In this document: one piece after another, positions 1 to 11,004 of the stretch
Numbering within the stretch: the stretch's first letter is position 1
How the letters are laid out: each line of letters opens with the position of its first letter
NCBI RefSeq assembly: GCF_000027165.1
Contig: NC_013853.1
Coordinates: forward strand, 310,001 to 374,000
From: Streptococcus mitis B6
Lineage (GTDB): Bacteria; Bacillota; Bacilli; Lactobacillales; Streptococcaceae
Length of the DNA: 64,000 nucleotides
Reading direction: 5' to 3'
Made by a program: the position numbers and the translations under genes
The notes under the pieces: model-generated
The model's input: only the letters and a program-made list of their open reading frames with translations
Told to the model about the DNA's origin: nothing
Database searches by the model: none

Positions 1-255
1 CTCAAGATGGATGCAGAAAGGGCGTTGGAACAGCTATCTGGGGAATTTGACCTCATTTTCTTAGACCCTCCTTATGCCAAGGAACAAATCGTAGCAGATA
101 TTGAAAAAATGGCTGAGAGAGAGCTTTTTTCTGAAGATGTCATGGTCGTGTGTGAGACGGATAAAGCCGTGGAACTTCCAGAAGAAATTGCCTGTCTGGG
201 CATCTGGAAGGAAAAAATTTATGGAATTAGTAAGGTGACAGTCTATGTCAGATAA
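1..255 (+). CDS. rsmD: 16S rRNA (guanine966-N2)-methyltransferase RsmD, 3' part
   Basis: This is the C-terminal part of a gene whose start lies before the window; the reading frame is open from base 1. The visible 84 residues contain [13 protein letters not shown], which carries the DPPY form of the (D/N)PPY catalytic motif of N6-adenine/N2-guanine methyltransferases. RsmD methylates G966 of 16S rRNA in the assembled small subunit using SAM. Its end overlaps the start of coaD by 11 bases; the rsmD-coaD pair is common in Firmicutes, which supports the call. The SAM-binding N-terminal half cannot be inspected. Confidence 0.9.
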   Translation, partial: LKMDAERALEQLSGEFDLIFLDPPYAKEQIVADIEKMAERELFSEDVMVVCETDKAVELPEEIACLGIWKEKIYGISKVTVYVR

Positions 256-733
256 GATTGGCTTATTCACAGGCTCGTTTGATCCGATGACAAATGGGCA
301 TCTGGATATGATTGAACGGGCGAGCAAACTCTTTGACAAGCTCTATGTAGGTATTTTTTTTAATCCCCATAAACAAGGATTTCTCCCTCTTGAAAATCGT
401 AAACGGGGGCTAGAAAAGGCTGTGAAACATTTGGAAAATGTTAAAGTCGTGTCTTCTCATGATGAATTGGTAGTTGATGTCGCAAAAAGACTGGGGGCTA
501 CTTGCCTAGTGCGAGGCTTGAGAAATGCGGCGGATTTGCAATATGAAGCCAGTTTTGATTACTACAACCATCAGCTGTCTCCTAATATAGAGACCATTTA
601 CTTACATAGCCGATCTGAACATCTCTATATCAGTTCATCTGGTGTCAGAGAACTTTTGAAGTTTGGTCAGGATATTGCTTGCTATGTTCCCGAGAGTATT
701 TTGGAGGAAATAAGAAATGAAAAAAAAGACTAG
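245..733 (+). CDS. coaD: Phosphopantetheine adenylyltransferase
   Basis: 162 residues, the usual CoaD length. The N-terminus [18 protein letters not shown] holds the nucleotidyltransferase (T/H)xGH signature, and [13 protein letters not shown] near residue 130 is the second conserved nucleotide-binding segment (ISSS-R). The enzyme transfers AMP from ATP to 4'-phosphopantetheine to give dephospho-CoA, the penultimate step of CoA synthesis, in the cytoplasm. The start overlaps rsmD by 11 bases and the end overlaps the following protease gene by 17 bases, indicating translational coupling in one operon. Confidence 0.96.
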   Translation: MSDKIGLFTGSFDPMTNGHLDMIERASKLFDKLYVGIFFNPHKQGFLPLENRKRGLEKAVKHLENVKVVSSHDELVVDVAKRLGATCLVRGLRNAADLQYEASFDYYNHQLSPNIETIYLHSRSEHLYISSSGVRELLKFGQDIACYVPESILEEIRNEKKD

Positions 734-1754
734 ATGGCCCTTATATGTCATTGCGGCCTTAATTGTGACTTTCTTGGCATTTGTAGTGCCCTTGCCCTAC
801 TATATAGAAGTTCCAGGTGGTTCGGAAGATATTCGCCAAGTCCTTAAAGTAAATGACACAGAAGATAAGGAAGCTGGGGCCTATCAATTCGTTACGGTTG
901 GTGTCCAGCATGCTACTTTAGCCCATATGATTTATGCGTGGTTGACGCCTTTTACAGATATTCGCAGTGCTCAGGAGACTACAGGCGGAACTTCCGATGT
1001 TGAATTTATGCGGATCAATCAATTCTACATGCAAACATCGCAAAATATGGCCAAATATCAAGGACTAAAAACAGCTGGTAAGGATATTGAACTTAAATAC
1101 CTTGGGGTTTATGTTTTGACTGTGACGGATAATTCGACCTTTAAAGGGATTCTCAATATCTCTGATACGGTCACCGCAGTCAATGATCAGACCTTTGATA
1201 GTTCCAAAGATTTGATTGATTACGTCAATTCTCAAAAACTAGGGGACTCCGTCAAGGTCACCTATGAAGAGGATGGGCAAACCAAGTCTGCAGAAGGTAA
1301 GATTATCACCTTGGAAAATGGCAAAAATGGGATTGGAATCGGCTTGATTGACCGTACGGAAGTGACCAGTGATGTCCCAATTCGCTTTTCAACAGCTGGT
1401 ATCGGCGGACCAAGTGCTGGCCTCATGTTTAGTCTGGCTATCTATACTCAAATAGCTGACCCTGGCCTTCGTAATGGCCGTATTGTTGCCGGTACAGGTA
1501 CCATTGACCGCGATGGGAATGTGGGGGACATTGGAGGTATTGATAAGAAAGTTGTAGCTTCGGCTAGAGAAGGTGCTGCGATTTTCTTTGCCCCAGATAA
1601 CCCTGTTAGCGAAGAAGAACAAAAAGCGCATCCTGATGCGAAAAACAACTACCAGACAGCCTTAGAAGCAGCTAAAACAATCAAGACAGATATGAAAATC
1701 GTTCCAGTTAAAACCCTACAAGATGCAATTGATTACTTGAAAAACAATCCCTAG
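717..1754 (+). CDS. sepM: Membrane-anchored PDZ/Lon-type serine protease, SepM-like
   Basis: 345 residues: a short basic N-terminus, one transmembrane segment (about residues 8-28), an extracellular PDZ domain (about 120-205) and a C-terminal S16 (Lon-like) protease domain. The Ser-Lys dyad is visible as Ser233 in GGPSAGLMF and Lys277/Lys278 in GGIDKKVVA. In S. mutans the orthologue SepM trims the competence-stimulating peptide outside the cell; the wider family (YlbL) is found next to coaD in many Firmicutes, as here. The start overlaps coaD. The substrate in this organism is not evident from sequence. Confidence 0.88.
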   Translation: MKKKTRWPLYVIAALIVTFLAFVVPLPYYIEVPGGSEDIRQVLKVNDTEDKEAGAYQFVTVGVQHATLAHMIYAWLTPFTDIRSAQETTGGTSDVEFMRINQFYMQTSQNMAKYQGLKTAGKDIELKYLGVYVLTVTDNSTFKGILNISDTVTAVNDQTFDSSKDLIDYVNSQKLGDSVKVTYEEDGQTKSAEGKIITLENGKNGIGIGLIDRTEVTSDVPIRFSTAGIGGPSAGLMFSLAIYTQIADPGLRNGRIVAGTGTIDRDGNVGDIGGIDKKVVASAREGAAIFFAPDNPVSEEEQKAHPDAKNNYQTALEAAKTIKTDMKIVPVKTLQDAIDYLKNNP

Positions 1755-1796
1755 TTTTTGAGGGAAGTTTCCAAACTAGCGTACAAACAGAGAAGA

Positions 1797-1805
1797 TGGT
1801 ATAAT
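1797..1805 (+). promoter_or_regulatory. Extended -10 promoter (TGGTATAAT) immediately before a start codon
   Basis: TATAAT lies at 1800-1805 preceded by TG at 1797-1798, a typical streptococcal extended -10. No convincing -35 is seen. The expected transcription start is about 1811-1812, which coincides with the ATG at 1812. Confidence 0.6.
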
Positions 1806-1811
1806 AGTCAA

Positions 1812-2042
1812 ATGGTTCAATTATTATTCACTCTAAGCAGTCACATGCTCTTTATTTATGTGAGTTTTTCCCTTTTAAAGAATCTTGTTAGATGGGAAAA
1901 GATTTTAAAAGTGACAGCTGAGAATACAGGAAAAATTCGTTTACTAGTAGCCTTTTTCAGTATTGTAATGGGCTACATCATGAGTTCTTTCTTTATCAGC
2001 CTATATCAGTTGTGGCAAGAAGCGCTTAGAGGATTATTATAA
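1812..2042 (+). CDS. DUF1146 small membrane protein
   Basis: 76 residues beginning [16 protein letters not shown], with two hydrophobic segments (about residues 1-24 and 44-66) and a basic stretch between them, matching the DUF1146/TIGR02327 integral membrane family found upstream of murA in streptococci. The frame extends upstream to a TTG at 1758, but no Shine-Dalgarno sequence precedes either start, and the extended -10 at 1797-1805 would place the 5' end of the mRNA at or next to the ATG at 1812. Function of the family is unknown. Confidence 0.75.
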   Translation: MVQLLFTLSSHMLFIYVSFSLLKNLVRWEKILKVTAENTGKIRLLVAFFSIVMGYIMSSFFISLYQLWQEALRGLL

Positions 2043-2064
2043 AATCAAATGTAAAGGAAATAGT

Positions 2065-3334
2065 ATGGAAAAAATTGTGGTTCAAGGTGGCGATAATTGT
2101 CTGGTAGGAAGTGTTACGATTGAAGGAGCAAAGAATGCAGTCTTGCCTTTGTTGGCAGCGACTATTCTAGCAAGTGAAGGAAAGACCGTCTTGCAGAATG
2201 TTCCTATCTTGTCAGATGTTTTCACTATGAATCAGGTGGTTCGTGGTTTAAATGCCAAGGTGGATTTTAATGAAGAAGCTCATCTTGTTGAGGTGGACGC
2301 GACTGGCGATATCACTGAGGAAGCTCCTTACAAGTATGTCAGCAAGATGCGTGCATCTATCGTTGTCTTGGGGCCAATTCTTGCCCGTGTAGGTCATGCT
2401 AAGGTATCCATGCCAGGTGGTTGTACGATTGGTAGCCGTCCTATTGATCTTCATTTGAAAGGTCTAGAAGCTATGGGGGTTAAGATTAGCCAGACAGCTG
2501 GTTACATCGAAGCCAAGGCTGATCGCTTACATGGAGCTCATATCTATATGGATTTCCCAAGTGTTGGTGCTACTCAGAACTTGATGATGGCAGCGACGCT
2601 GGCTGATGGTGTGACAGTGATTGAGAATGCTGCGCGTGAGCCTGAGATTGTCGACCTGGCTATTCTCCTAAATGAGATGGGAGCCAAGGTCAAAGGGGCT
2701 GGTACAGAGACCATTACCATTACTGGTGTGGAGAAACTTCATGGTACGACTCACAATGTGGTCCAAGACCGTATCGAAGCTGGAACCTTTATGGTGGCTG
2801 CTGCCATGACTGGTGGTGATGTCTTGATTAAAGACGCTGTTTGGGAGCACAACCGTCCCTTGATTGCCAAATTGCTTGAAATGGGAGTGGAAGTGACGGA
2901 GGAGACGGAAGGAATTCGCGTTCGCTCTCAACTAGAAAATCTAAAAGCTGTCCATGTGAAAACCTTGCCTCACCCAGGATTTCCAACAGATATGCAGGCT
3001 CAATTTACAGCCTTGATGACCGTCGCAAAAGGCGAATCAACTATGGTGGAGACAGTTTTTGAGAATCGTTTTCAACATCTAGAAGAAATGCGTCGCATGG
3101 GCTTGCATTCTGAGATTATCCGTGACACAGCTCGTATTGTTGGTGGACAGCCTTTGCAGGGAGCAGAAGTTCTTTCAACTGACCTTCGTGCCAGTGCAGC
3201 CTTGATTTTGACAGGTTTGGTAGCACAAGGAGAAACTGTGGTTGGTAAATTGGTTCACTTGGATAGAGGCTACTACCGTTTCCATGAGAAGTTAGCGCAG
3301 CTGGGTGCTAAGATTCAGCGGATTGAGGCAAGTG

Positions 3335-3348
<14 letters not shown>
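2065..3348 (+). CDS. murA: UDP-N-acetylglucosamine 1-carboxyvinyltransferase
   Basis: 427 residues, full length for Mur[15 protein letters not shown] near the N-terminus is the UDP-GlcNAc-binding start of the EPSP-synthase fold, and [15 protein letters not shown] carries the catalytic Cys (Cys120), the residue alkylated by fosfomycin. The enzyme transfers enolpyruvate from PEP to UDP-GlcNAc, the first committed step of peptidoglycan precursor synthesis. Streptococci have two MurA paralogues; the epuA-endA neighbourhood identifies this one by context. The epuA start codon lies inside the murA 3' end, so the two are coupled. Confidence 0.95.
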
Positions 3349-4500
<1,152 letters not shown>

Positions 4501-4516
4501 CAGTAAAAGATAAGAT

Positions 4517-4553
4517 AAACTCCTATGACACTTGTGGATGTAGGAGTTTTTTT
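4517..4553 (+). terminator. Rho-independent terminator after endA
   Basis: Nine-base stem AAACTCCTA / TAGGAGTTT separated by a 15-base loop and followed by a run of T. It ends the murA-epuA-endA transcript downstream of the BOX repeat. Confidence 0.85.
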
Positions 4554-4618
4554 GGGGACAATTTAAGTAGAACTAGAATAGACACTGAGAAAAATAATAT
4601 GTACTGAGCTAATTTTTG

Positions 4619-4627
4619 TGATATAAT
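4619..4627 (+). promoter_or_regulatory. Extended -10 promoter for the CorC-type transporter gene
   Basis: TGATATAAT: TATAAT at 4622-4627 with TG at 4619-4620. It lies 32 bases before the start codon at 4660, which has AGGAGA as ribosome site. Confidence 0.7.
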
Positions 4628-4659
4628 AAGTGACAAGATACTATTTTAGGAGAAGAACT

Positions 4660-5991
4660 ATGGAAGACCCAAGTAGTCAGAATTTGTTGCTACAATTTGT
4701 TTTATTGTTTATCTTGACGGTGTTAAATGCCTTTTTCTCAGCCACAGAAATGGCCATGGTTTCTCTTAACCGTGCGCGGGTTGAACAAAAGGCAGAAGAA
4801 GGAGATAGACGCTATATCCGTCTGCTCAAGGTACTAGAAAATCCTAACCACTTTTTATCAACCATTCAAGTAGGGATTACCCTGATTACGATCTTATCTG
4901 GGGCGAGTTTGGCAGAAACTCTGGGACGAGAAATTGCATCTTGGCTTGGAAATGGTGAAACATCTTATGCCGTTGCAAGTTTTCTATCTTTAGCATTTTT
5001 GACTTATATTTCCATCGTTTTTGGGGAATTGTATCCTAAGAGAATCGCTCTTAATCTAAAGGATGCCTTGGCGATTCGTACAGCGCCAGTTATCATTGGG
5101 CTGGGGAAACTAGTTAGTCCCTTTGTTTGGCTCTTATCTGCGTCTACCAATCTCTTGAGTAACTTGACTCCTATGACCTTTGACGATGCTGACGAAAAAA
5201 TGACCCGTGATGAAATTGAGTACATGTTGACCAATAGTGAAGAAACACTAGATGCTGAGGAAATTGAGATGTTACAAGGGATTTTTTCTCTAGATGAACT
5301 GATGGCCAGAGAAGTCATGGTTCCTCGGACAGATGCCTTTATGGTGGATATTCAGGATGATAGTCAAACCATTATTCAAAGTATTTTAAAACAAAATTAT
5401 TCTCGTATCCCTGTCTATGATGGGGACAAGGATAACGTGATTGGGATTATTCACACTAAGAGTCTCCTTAATGCGGGATTTGTGGACGGTTTTGACAATA
5501 TTGTTTGGAAGAAAATCTTACAAGATCCACTTTTTGTTCCTGAAACTATTTTTGTGGATGACTTGTTAAAAGAACTGCGCAATACCCAAAGACAAATGGC
5601 AATCTTACTGGATGAATACGGTGGGATGGCTGGTTTGGTGACACTTGAAGACCTCTTAGAGGAAATCGTTGGCGAAATCGATGACGAAACAGATAAGACT
5701 GAAATCGAAGTTCATAAAATTGGAGAAGATACTTATATTGTTCAAGGTACCATGAATCTCAATGATTTTAATGACTACTTTGATGTTGAACTGGAAAGTG
5801 ATGACGTTGATACCATCGCTGGTTACTATTTGACAGGAGTTGGGACCATTCCAACGACTGAGAAACTCAGTTATGAATTAGTCAGCCAAAACAAGCAGCT
5901 TATCCTAACCAATGATAAGGTAAAAAATGGACGTGTTACTAAGGTAAAAGTCCAAATTACCGAAGTTGAAATAGAAGAAGAAACAGAGTAA
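4660..5991 (+). CDS. CNNM/CBS/CorC_HlyC family membrane protein (hemolysin-like, putative cation transporter)
   Basis: 443 residues. An N-terminal CNNM (DUF21) domain with about four membrane segments (residues 8-190), a CBS pair (about 210-330; MVPRTDAFMV and LLDEYGGMAGLVTLEDL are the characteristic motifs) and a C-terminal CorC_HlyC domain (about 350-435). Members of the family are linked to Mg2+ efflux or Mg2+/Co2+ tolerance; the old name hemolysin is misleading. Start 4660 is preferred over the in-frame ATG at 4630 because only it has a ribosome site and because 4630 lies at the expected transcription start. Monocistronic. Confidence 0.88.
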   Translation: MEDPSSQNLLLQFVLLFILTVLNAFFSATEMAMVSLNRARVEQKAEEGDRRYIRLLKVLENPNHFLSTIQVGITLITILSGASLAETLGREIASWLGNGETSYAVASFLSLAFLTYISIVFGELYPKRIALNLKDALAIRTAPVIIGLGKLVSPFVWLLSASTNLLSNLTPMTFDDADEKMTRDEIEYMLTNSEETLDAEEIEMLQGIFSLDELMAREVMVPRTDAFMVDIQDDSQTIIQSILKQNYSRIPVYDGDKDNVIGIIHTKSLLNAGFVDGFDNIVWKKILQDPLFVPETIFVDDLLKELRNTQRQMAILLDEYGGMAGLVTLEDLLEEIVGEIDDETDKTEIEVHKIGEDTYIVQGTMNLNDFNDYFDVELESDDVDTIAGYYLTGVGTIPTTEKLSYELVSQNKQLILTNDKVKNGRVTKVKVQITEVEIEEETE

Positions 5992-5997
5992 ACTAGA

Positions 5998-6029
5998 GGC
6001 TTTTGTCACCAGGCGTGACGAAGCTTTTT
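5998..6029 (+). terminator. Terminator after the CorC-type gene
   Basis: Imperfect hairpin GCTTTTGTCA / TGACGAAGC followed by TTTTTC, directly after the stop codon. Confidence 0.65.
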
Positions 6030-6040
6030 CAGTTGATTTC

Positions 6041-6145
6041 ATACTCTTCGAAAATCAAATTCAAACCGCGTCAACTTCGCCTTGCTGTACGCAAGTACAG
6101 CCTGCAGCTAGTTTCCTAGTTTGCTCTTTGATTTTCATTGAGTAT
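6041..6145. repeat. BOX repeat (boxA-boxC orientation)
   Basis: Starts ATACTCTTCGAAAATCAAAT and ends TTTTCATTGAGTAT, the reverse orientation of the copy at 4388. It contains a small internal palindrome GTACGCAAGTAC at the boxA/boxC join. About 105 bp, no boxB. Confidence 0.92.
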
Positions 6146-6221
6146 CAAAAGATTGTCTCCTAAAAAGAAGTCTGCCCCAAATTCGCTCCAAAAATTTTTG
6201 TCAGTTATATGTATTTATCAG

Positions 6222-6254
6222 AAAAAAAGAAAAAAGCCCTTTAAACTGGGCTTT
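6222..6254 (-). terminator. Terminator for tRNA-Cys
   Basis: On the minus strand AAAGCCC and GGGCTTT form a stem followed by an uninterrupted T-rich tract. It lies 36 bases beyond the tRNA 3' end. Confidence 0.75.
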
Positions 6255-6289
6255 CTGTTTAAATGGAACCTGACAAATCAAGTTATAGA

Positions 6290-6360
6290 AGGCGGTAGAC
6301 GGATTTGAACCGACGATCAAGCTTTTGCAGAGCCGTGCCTTACCACTTGGCTATACCGCC
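6290..6360 (-). tRNA. tRNA-Cys (anticodon GCA)
   Basis: The minus strand folds as a 71-nt cloverleaf: seven-base acceptor stem GGCGGTA / TACCGCC, anticodon loop CTGCAAA with GCA, T arm GTTCGAATC, and U at the discriminator position, as usual for tRNA-Cys. CCA is not encoded. It is transcribed toward the CorC-type gene and away from ami. Confidence 0.97.
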
Positions 6361-6481
6361 TTAACGTTTATTATTATACCTTGAAAATCATTTTCAGTCA
6401 ATAGTTTTTTCAGCTTTTCAGATTTTTTTGTATGAATAAGCCTAAATATTCTGAAAATTCGTTTACTTTTCTCAAAATCTA

Positions 6482-6490
6482 TGATATAAT
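6482..6490 (+). promoter_or_regulatory. ami operon promoter, extended -10
   Basis: TGATATAAT with TATAAT at 6485-6490, 38 bases before the amiA ATG at 6528. The ribosome site AAGAGGAG is at 6513-6520. Confidence 0.75.
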
Positions 6491-6527
6491 TGATGATAGC
6501 TTATACTTTATTAAGAGGAGTAAAGAA

Positions 6528-8507
6528 ATGAAAAAAAGTAGAGTATTTATTGCAGCAGGAGTTGCTTTGTTTGCGACGGGTTTGTTAGTGGCTTGTGGGA
6601 ATTCAAAATCATCGGATTCGACAGCTCCAAAGACCTATGGCTATGTCTATTCAGCTGATCCAGAAACATTGGACTATCTTATCTCTGGAAAAGAGAGTAC
6701 GAAAGTGGCTACTTCAAACGGGATCGATGGCCTCTTCACAAATGACAAATATGGGAATTTGACTCCTGCGGTTGCAGAAGACTGGTCTGTATCAAAGGAC
6801 GGATTGACATATACCTACAAAATTCGTAAAGGTGTCAAATGGATGACATCCGATGGTGAAGAATATGCCGAAGTGACTGCTAAAGACTTCGTGAATGGAT
6901 TGAAACATGCTGCAGATAAGAAATCAGAAGCTCTATATCTAGCTGAAACTTCTGTTAAAGGTTTATCTGATTATTTGGCTGGGAATTCAAAAGATTTCTC
7001 TACAGTAGGTGTTAAAGCGGTTGATGACTATACTCTTGAGTATACTTTGAACCAACCAGAACCTTACTGGAACTCTAAGATGGTTTATTCAATTTTCTGG
7101 CCATTAAACGAAGAATTTGAAAAATCAAAAGGCTCTGATTTTGCTAAAGCGACAGATCCTACATCATTGCTATATAATGGACCTTTCTTGCTCAAAGGTT
7201 TGACTGCTAAATCTTCTATCGAATTTGCTAAGAACGAGCAGTACTGGGATAAAGAGAATGTTCATTTAGATACAGCAACACTTGCATATTTTGATGGTTC
7301 GGACCAAGAATCACTTGAGCGTAACTTTACAAGTGGAGCTTATAGTTTTGCTCGTCTTTACCCAACAAGTTCAAACTTCTCAAAGGTAGAGGAGTCATAC
7401 AAGGATAATATTTTCTACACTCCATCAGGAGCTGGTATTGGAGGTTTAGGTGTAAATATCGATCGACAAAATTACAAATATACATCTAAAACGACAGATG
7501 AAGAGAAAACATCTACTAAGAAAGCTCTTCTTAACAAAGACTTCCGCCAAGCCTTGAACTTTGCCTTTGACCGTACAGGTTATTCTGCTCAAGTTAACGG
7601 TAAAGAAGGTGCTCCTCTCGCAGTTCGTAATTTATTTGTGAAACCAGACTTTGTGACTGCAGGCGAAAAAACTTTCGGTGACTTGGTTGCTGAAAAAGTT
7701 AAGACTTATGGAGATGAGTGGAAAGATGTAAACTTTGCTGATGGTCAAGACGGTCTCTTTAACGCTGACAAAGCTAAAGCAGAATTTGCTAAAGCTAAAA
7801 CTGCTCTGGAAGCAGAAGGTGTGAAATTCCCTATCCACTTGGATGTTCCAGTAGACCAAACCTCTAAAAACTTTGTCGCACGGATTCAGTCGTTCAAACA
7901 ATCAGTTGAAAAAGTTTTAGGCGAAGAAAATGTTGTCATCGATATTCAACAAATTTCTAAAGATGAATTCTTTAATGCGACTTATTATGCTGCTAATGCG
8001 GCAGCTGAGGATTGGGATCTTTCAGGTGCGGTTGGATGGAATCCTGACTATGAAGATCCATCAACTTACCTTGATATCCTTAAATCAACTAATAGTGAGC
8101 AAACGAAAACTTATATGGGGTATGATGACCCATCAAATGCAGCTGCAGCTAAAGTTGGTGTGAAAGATTACGATAAATTGCTTGATGAAGCTGGAAAAGA
8201 AACAAGTGATCTTAACAAACGTTATGAAAAATATGCTGCTGCTCAAGCTTGGTTGACAGACAGTTCACTCTTCTTACCAGCTATGTCTTCTAGTGGTGCT
8301 GCACCATTCATTTCTCGTGTTGTACCATTCTCAGCTTCTTATAGCCAATCTGGAGACAAAGGTTCAAATCTCTACTTCAAATATATTCAGTTACAAGACA
8401 AAGTTGTAACAAAGGCTGATTATGAACAAGCTCGTGAGAAATGGCTCAAAGAGAAAAAAGAATCAAACGAAAAAGTTCAAAAAGAATTGACTAAACACGT
8501 TAAATAA
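6528..8507 (+). CDS. amiA: Oligopeptide-binding lipoprotein AmiA
   Basis: 659 residues. A lipoprotein signal peptide with lipobox LLVACG (Cys at residue 23), then an SBP_bac_5 peptide-binding domain. It captures extracellular oligopeptides and hands them to AmiCD. The start at 6528 (MKKSRVF) is chosen over the in-frame ATG at 6432, which lies upstream of the promoter and would bury the signal peptide. A hairpin after the stop separates it from amiC, as expected for a highly expressed binding protein relative to the membrane genes. Ami also imports signalling peptides in pneumococcus. Confidence 0.95.
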   Translation: MKKSRVFIAAGVALFATGLLVACGNSKSSDSTAPKTYGYVYSADPETLDYLISGKESTKVATSNGIDGLFTNDKYGNLTPAVAEDWSVSKDGLTYTYKIRKGVKWMTSDGEEYAEVTAKDFVNGLKHAADKKSEALYLAETSVKGLSDYLAGNSKDFSTVGVKAVDDYTLEYTLNQPEPYWNSKMVYSIFWPLNEEFEKSKGSDFAKATDPTSLLYNGPFLLKGLTAKSSIEFAKNEQYWDKENVHLDTATLAYFDGSDQESLERNFTSGAYSFARLYPTSSNFSKVEESYKDNIFYTPSGAGIGGLGVNIDRQNYKYTSKTTDEEKTSTKKALLNKDFRQALNFAFDRTGYSAQVNGKEGAPLAVRNLFVKPDFVTAGEKTFGDLVAEKVKTYGDEWKDVNFADGQDGLFNADKAKAEFAKAKTALEAEGVKFPIHLDVPVDQTSKNFVARIQSFKQSVEKVLGEENVVIDIQQISKDEFFNATYYAANAAAEDWDLSGAVGWNPDYEDPSTYLDILKSTNSEQTKTYMGYDDPSNAAAAKVGVKDYDKLLDEAGKETSDLNKRYEKYAAAQAWLTDSSLFLPAMSSSGAAPFISRVVPFSASYSQSGDKGSNLYFKYIQLQDKVVTKADYEQAREKWLKEKKESNEKVQKELTKHVK

Positions 8508-8520
8508 ATAACTCTCAAGG

Positions 8521-8552
8521 GAACTTTCTCTCCATGAGGAGAAGGTTCTTTT
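8521..8552 (+). terminator. Intercistronic hairpin between amiA and amiC
   Basis: Ten-base stem GAACTTTCTC / GAGAAGGTTC (one U-G pair) followed by TTTT. Likely a partial terminator or mRNA-stabilising hairpin that sets amiA expression above amiCDEF. Confidence 0.75.
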
Positions 8553-8573
8553 GGGATTTAAAAAGGAAACGAT

Positions 8574-10070
8574 ATGAAGAAATATATTTTTATGCGTGTC
8601 TTGCGGTCATTGGTTTCTATCTTCTTAGTAACAACCTTGACTTACACGATTATCTATACAATGGTTCCTCGAAAATTGATTTTCAAACAGGATACCAACT
8701 ATAACAAGATTGCGACAACTGCTGATAAACGTGATAACTATGAGAATACTGTCTATGAGCGTATGGGCTATATCGAGTACTACGATACCAAAGAGTTGCA
8801 AGAAAAAGCTAGCCAGATGGATGCTTCTGTAACCGTTGAAGCCAATGATACCAACAAGGCCATCTATGAAAAATACATCAAACAAATCGGTCATGGTTGG
8901 ACCCTGGGAGAATTTACTGAAAGTGGCCAATTCTACGCTACTCGTGAAATCCCAATTTTTGAACGTGTTTTTCACTTCTATGCTAACTTGATTGACATTG
9001 ACCATACTAATAAAATTCAAGACCCTGAAAATCCAGACTTGAAACGTTACCTTCGTTTTGAAAATGATCCAGCGATCGGATGGTCATTGGTTGGTTCAGG
9101 AACTAAACATAAATATCTCTTGTACTTCAACGGTCAGTTCCCATTTGTGCATCAAAACTTTGTGAATATCAATTTAGGTGACTCTTATCCAACCTATGCT
9201 AATACACCAGTTCTTCAGGTTATTACTCAAGGTCAAGGACAAACCAAAACTGCCCAAGTTCAGTTCCCAACAGGTAAGAAAACTTCTTCTGTAAATATTT
9301 ACTCAAGAACCTATAAATCACCTAGTCAGGCTGATTCTCGTGAAGTAGCCAACTACGGAAAAGATGATCCTTATACAGCTACAGAAAGTAACTACCAATA
9401 TCCTTCTATGATTACCAGCTCTGCAGTCGTTGGATTGATTGGTTTGGTGATTTCTTATGCGATTGCCGTGCCACTTGGTTCAGCTATGGCTCGCTTCAAG
9501 AACACATGGATTGATAGTTTCTCAACAGGGGCTTTGACCTTCTTGATGGCTCTTCCAACAATTGCCTTGGTTTATATCGTTCGTTTGGCTGGTTCTTCAA
9601 TCGGCTTGCCAGATTCATTCCCTATCTTGGGTGCTGGAGATTGGCGTTCGTATGTTTTACCAGCAGTTATCCTTGGTTTGTTGGGTGCTCCTGGTACAGC
9701 TATTTGGATTCGTCGTTACATGATTGACTTACAGTCACAGGATTTTGTTCGTTTTGCTCGTGCAAAAGGTTTGTCTGAAAAAGAAATTTCAAACAAACAT
9801 ATCTTTAAAAATGCCATGGTTCCGCTGGTTTCAGGAATTCCTGGTGCTGTTATGGGGGTTATCGGTGGTGCAACCCTTACTGAAACAGTCTTCGCTTTCC
9901 CAGGTATGGGTAAAATGTTGATTGACTCTGTAAAAGCATCTAATAACTCTATGGTCGTTGGTCTTGTCTTCATCTTTACATGTATTTCTATCTTCTCACT
10001 TCTTTTGGGAGATATTTGGATGACCATTATTGATCCACGTATTAAATTGACTGAGAAAGGAGGCAAATAA
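8574..10070 (+). CDS. amiC: Oligopeptide ABC permease AmiC
   Basis: 498 residues. One N-terminal membrane segment (about 9-29), a large extracytoplasmic insert (about 30-275) and a five-segment BPD_transp_1 permease core. The EAA-loop motif is recognisable in the segment [14 protein letters not shown] near residue 397. The long insert distinguishes streptococcal AmiC from the shorter OppB proteins. It pairs with AmiD to form the channel. The stop codon overlaps the amiD start by one base. Confidence 0.95.
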   Translation: MKKYIFMRVLRSLVSIFLVTTLTYTIIYTMVPRKLIFKQDTNYNKIATTADKRDNYENTVYERMGYIEYYDTKELQEKASQMDASVTVEANDTNKAIYEKYIKQIGHGWTLGEFTESGQFYATREIPIFERVFHFYANLIDIDHTNKIQDPENPDLKRYLRFENDPAIGWSLVGSGTKHKYLLYFNGQFPFVHQNFVNINLGDSYPTYANTPVLQVITQGQGQTKTAQVQFPTGKKTSSVNIYSRTYKSPSQADSREVANYGKDDPYTATESNYQYPSMITSSAVVGLIGLVISYAIAVPLGSAMARFKNTWIDSFSTGALTFLMALPTIALVYIVRLAGSSIGLPDSFPILGAGDWRSYVLPAVILGLLGAPGTAIWIRRYMIDLQSQDFVRFARAKGLSEKEISNKHIFKNAMVPLVSGIPGAVMGVIGGATLTETVFAFPGMGKMLIDSVKASNNSMVVGLVFIFTCISIFSLLLGDIWMTIIDPRIKLTEKGGK

Positions 10071-10996
10071 TGTCTACAATCGATAAAGAAAAATTTCAGT
10101 TCGTAAAACGTGACGATTTTGCCTCTGAAGTCATTGATGCGCCAGCATATTCTTACTGGAAGTCAGTGTTTAGACAATTTATGAAGAAAAAATCAACTGT
10201 AGTCATGTTGGGAATCTTGGTAGCCATCATTTTGATGAGTTTCATCTACCCAATGTTTTCTAAGTTTGATTTCAATGATGTCAGCAAGGTAAACGACTTT
10301 AGTGCTCGTTATATCAAGCCAAATGCTGAGCATTGGTTCGGTACAGACAGTAATGGTAAATCTCTCTTTGACGGTGTCTGGTTCGGAGCTCGTAACTCTA
10401 TCCTCATTTCTGTGATTGCGACAGTGATTAACTTGGTTATCGGTGTTTTTGTCGGTGGTATTTGGGGAATTTCAAAATCAGTTGACCGTGTCATGATGGA
10501 AGTTTATAACGTCATCTCAAATATCCCATCTCTCTTGATTGTCATTGTCTTGACTTACTCAATCGGAGCTGGATTCTGGAATCTGATTTTTGCTATGAGT
10601 GTAACGACATGGATTGGGATTGCCTTCATGATCCGTGTGCAAATCTTGCGTTATCGTGACTTGGAATACAACTTGGCGTCACGTACTTTGGGAACTCCAA
10701 CCTTGAAGATTGTTGCCAAAAATATCATGCCTCAATTGGTATCTGTTATTGTGACAACCATGACACAAATGCTTCCAAGCTTTATCTCATACGAAGCCTT
10801 CTTGTCATTCTTCGGTCTTGGATTACCAATCACAGTGCCAAGTTTGGGTCGTTTGATTTCAGATTATTCACAAAACGTAACAACCAATGCTTACTTGTTC
10901 TGGATTCCATTGACAACTCTTGTCTTGGTATCCTTATCCCTTTTCGTAGTTGGTCAAAACTTAGCGGATGCTAGTGATCCACGTACACATAGATAG
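10070..10996 (+). CDS. amiD: Oligopeptide ABC permease AmiD
   Basis: 308 residues: an N-terminal cytoplasmic extension of about 40 residues (OppC_N), a first membrane segment, a short loop with [13 protein letters not shown] characteristic of OppC/DppC proteins, then five more segments with the EAA loop around [11 protein letters not shown]. It forms the heterodimeric channel with AmiC. Starts immediately at the amiC stop codon and is followed 8 bases later by amiE. Confidence 0.95.
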   Translation: MSTIDKEKFQFVKRDDFASEVIDAPAYSYWKSVFRQFMKKKSTVVMLGILVAIILMSFIYPMFSKFDFNDVSKVNDFSARYIKPNAEHWFGTDSNGKSLFDGVWFGARNSILISVIATVINLVIGVFVGGIWGISKSVDRVMMEVYNVISNIPSLLIVIVLTYSIGAGFWNLIFAMSVTTWIGIAFMIRVQILRYRDLEYNLASRTLGTPTLKIVAKNIMPQLVSVIVTTMTQMLPSFISYEAFLSFFGLGLPITVPSLGRLISDYSQNVTTNAYLFWIPLTTLVLVSLSLFVVGQNLADASDPRTHR

Positions 10997-11004
10997 GAGT
11001 AGAA

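Noticed and set aside
6432..6527. Longer in-frame start for amiA
   Set aside because: Lies upstream of the promoter -10 and would place 32 residues before the lipoprotein signal peptide.
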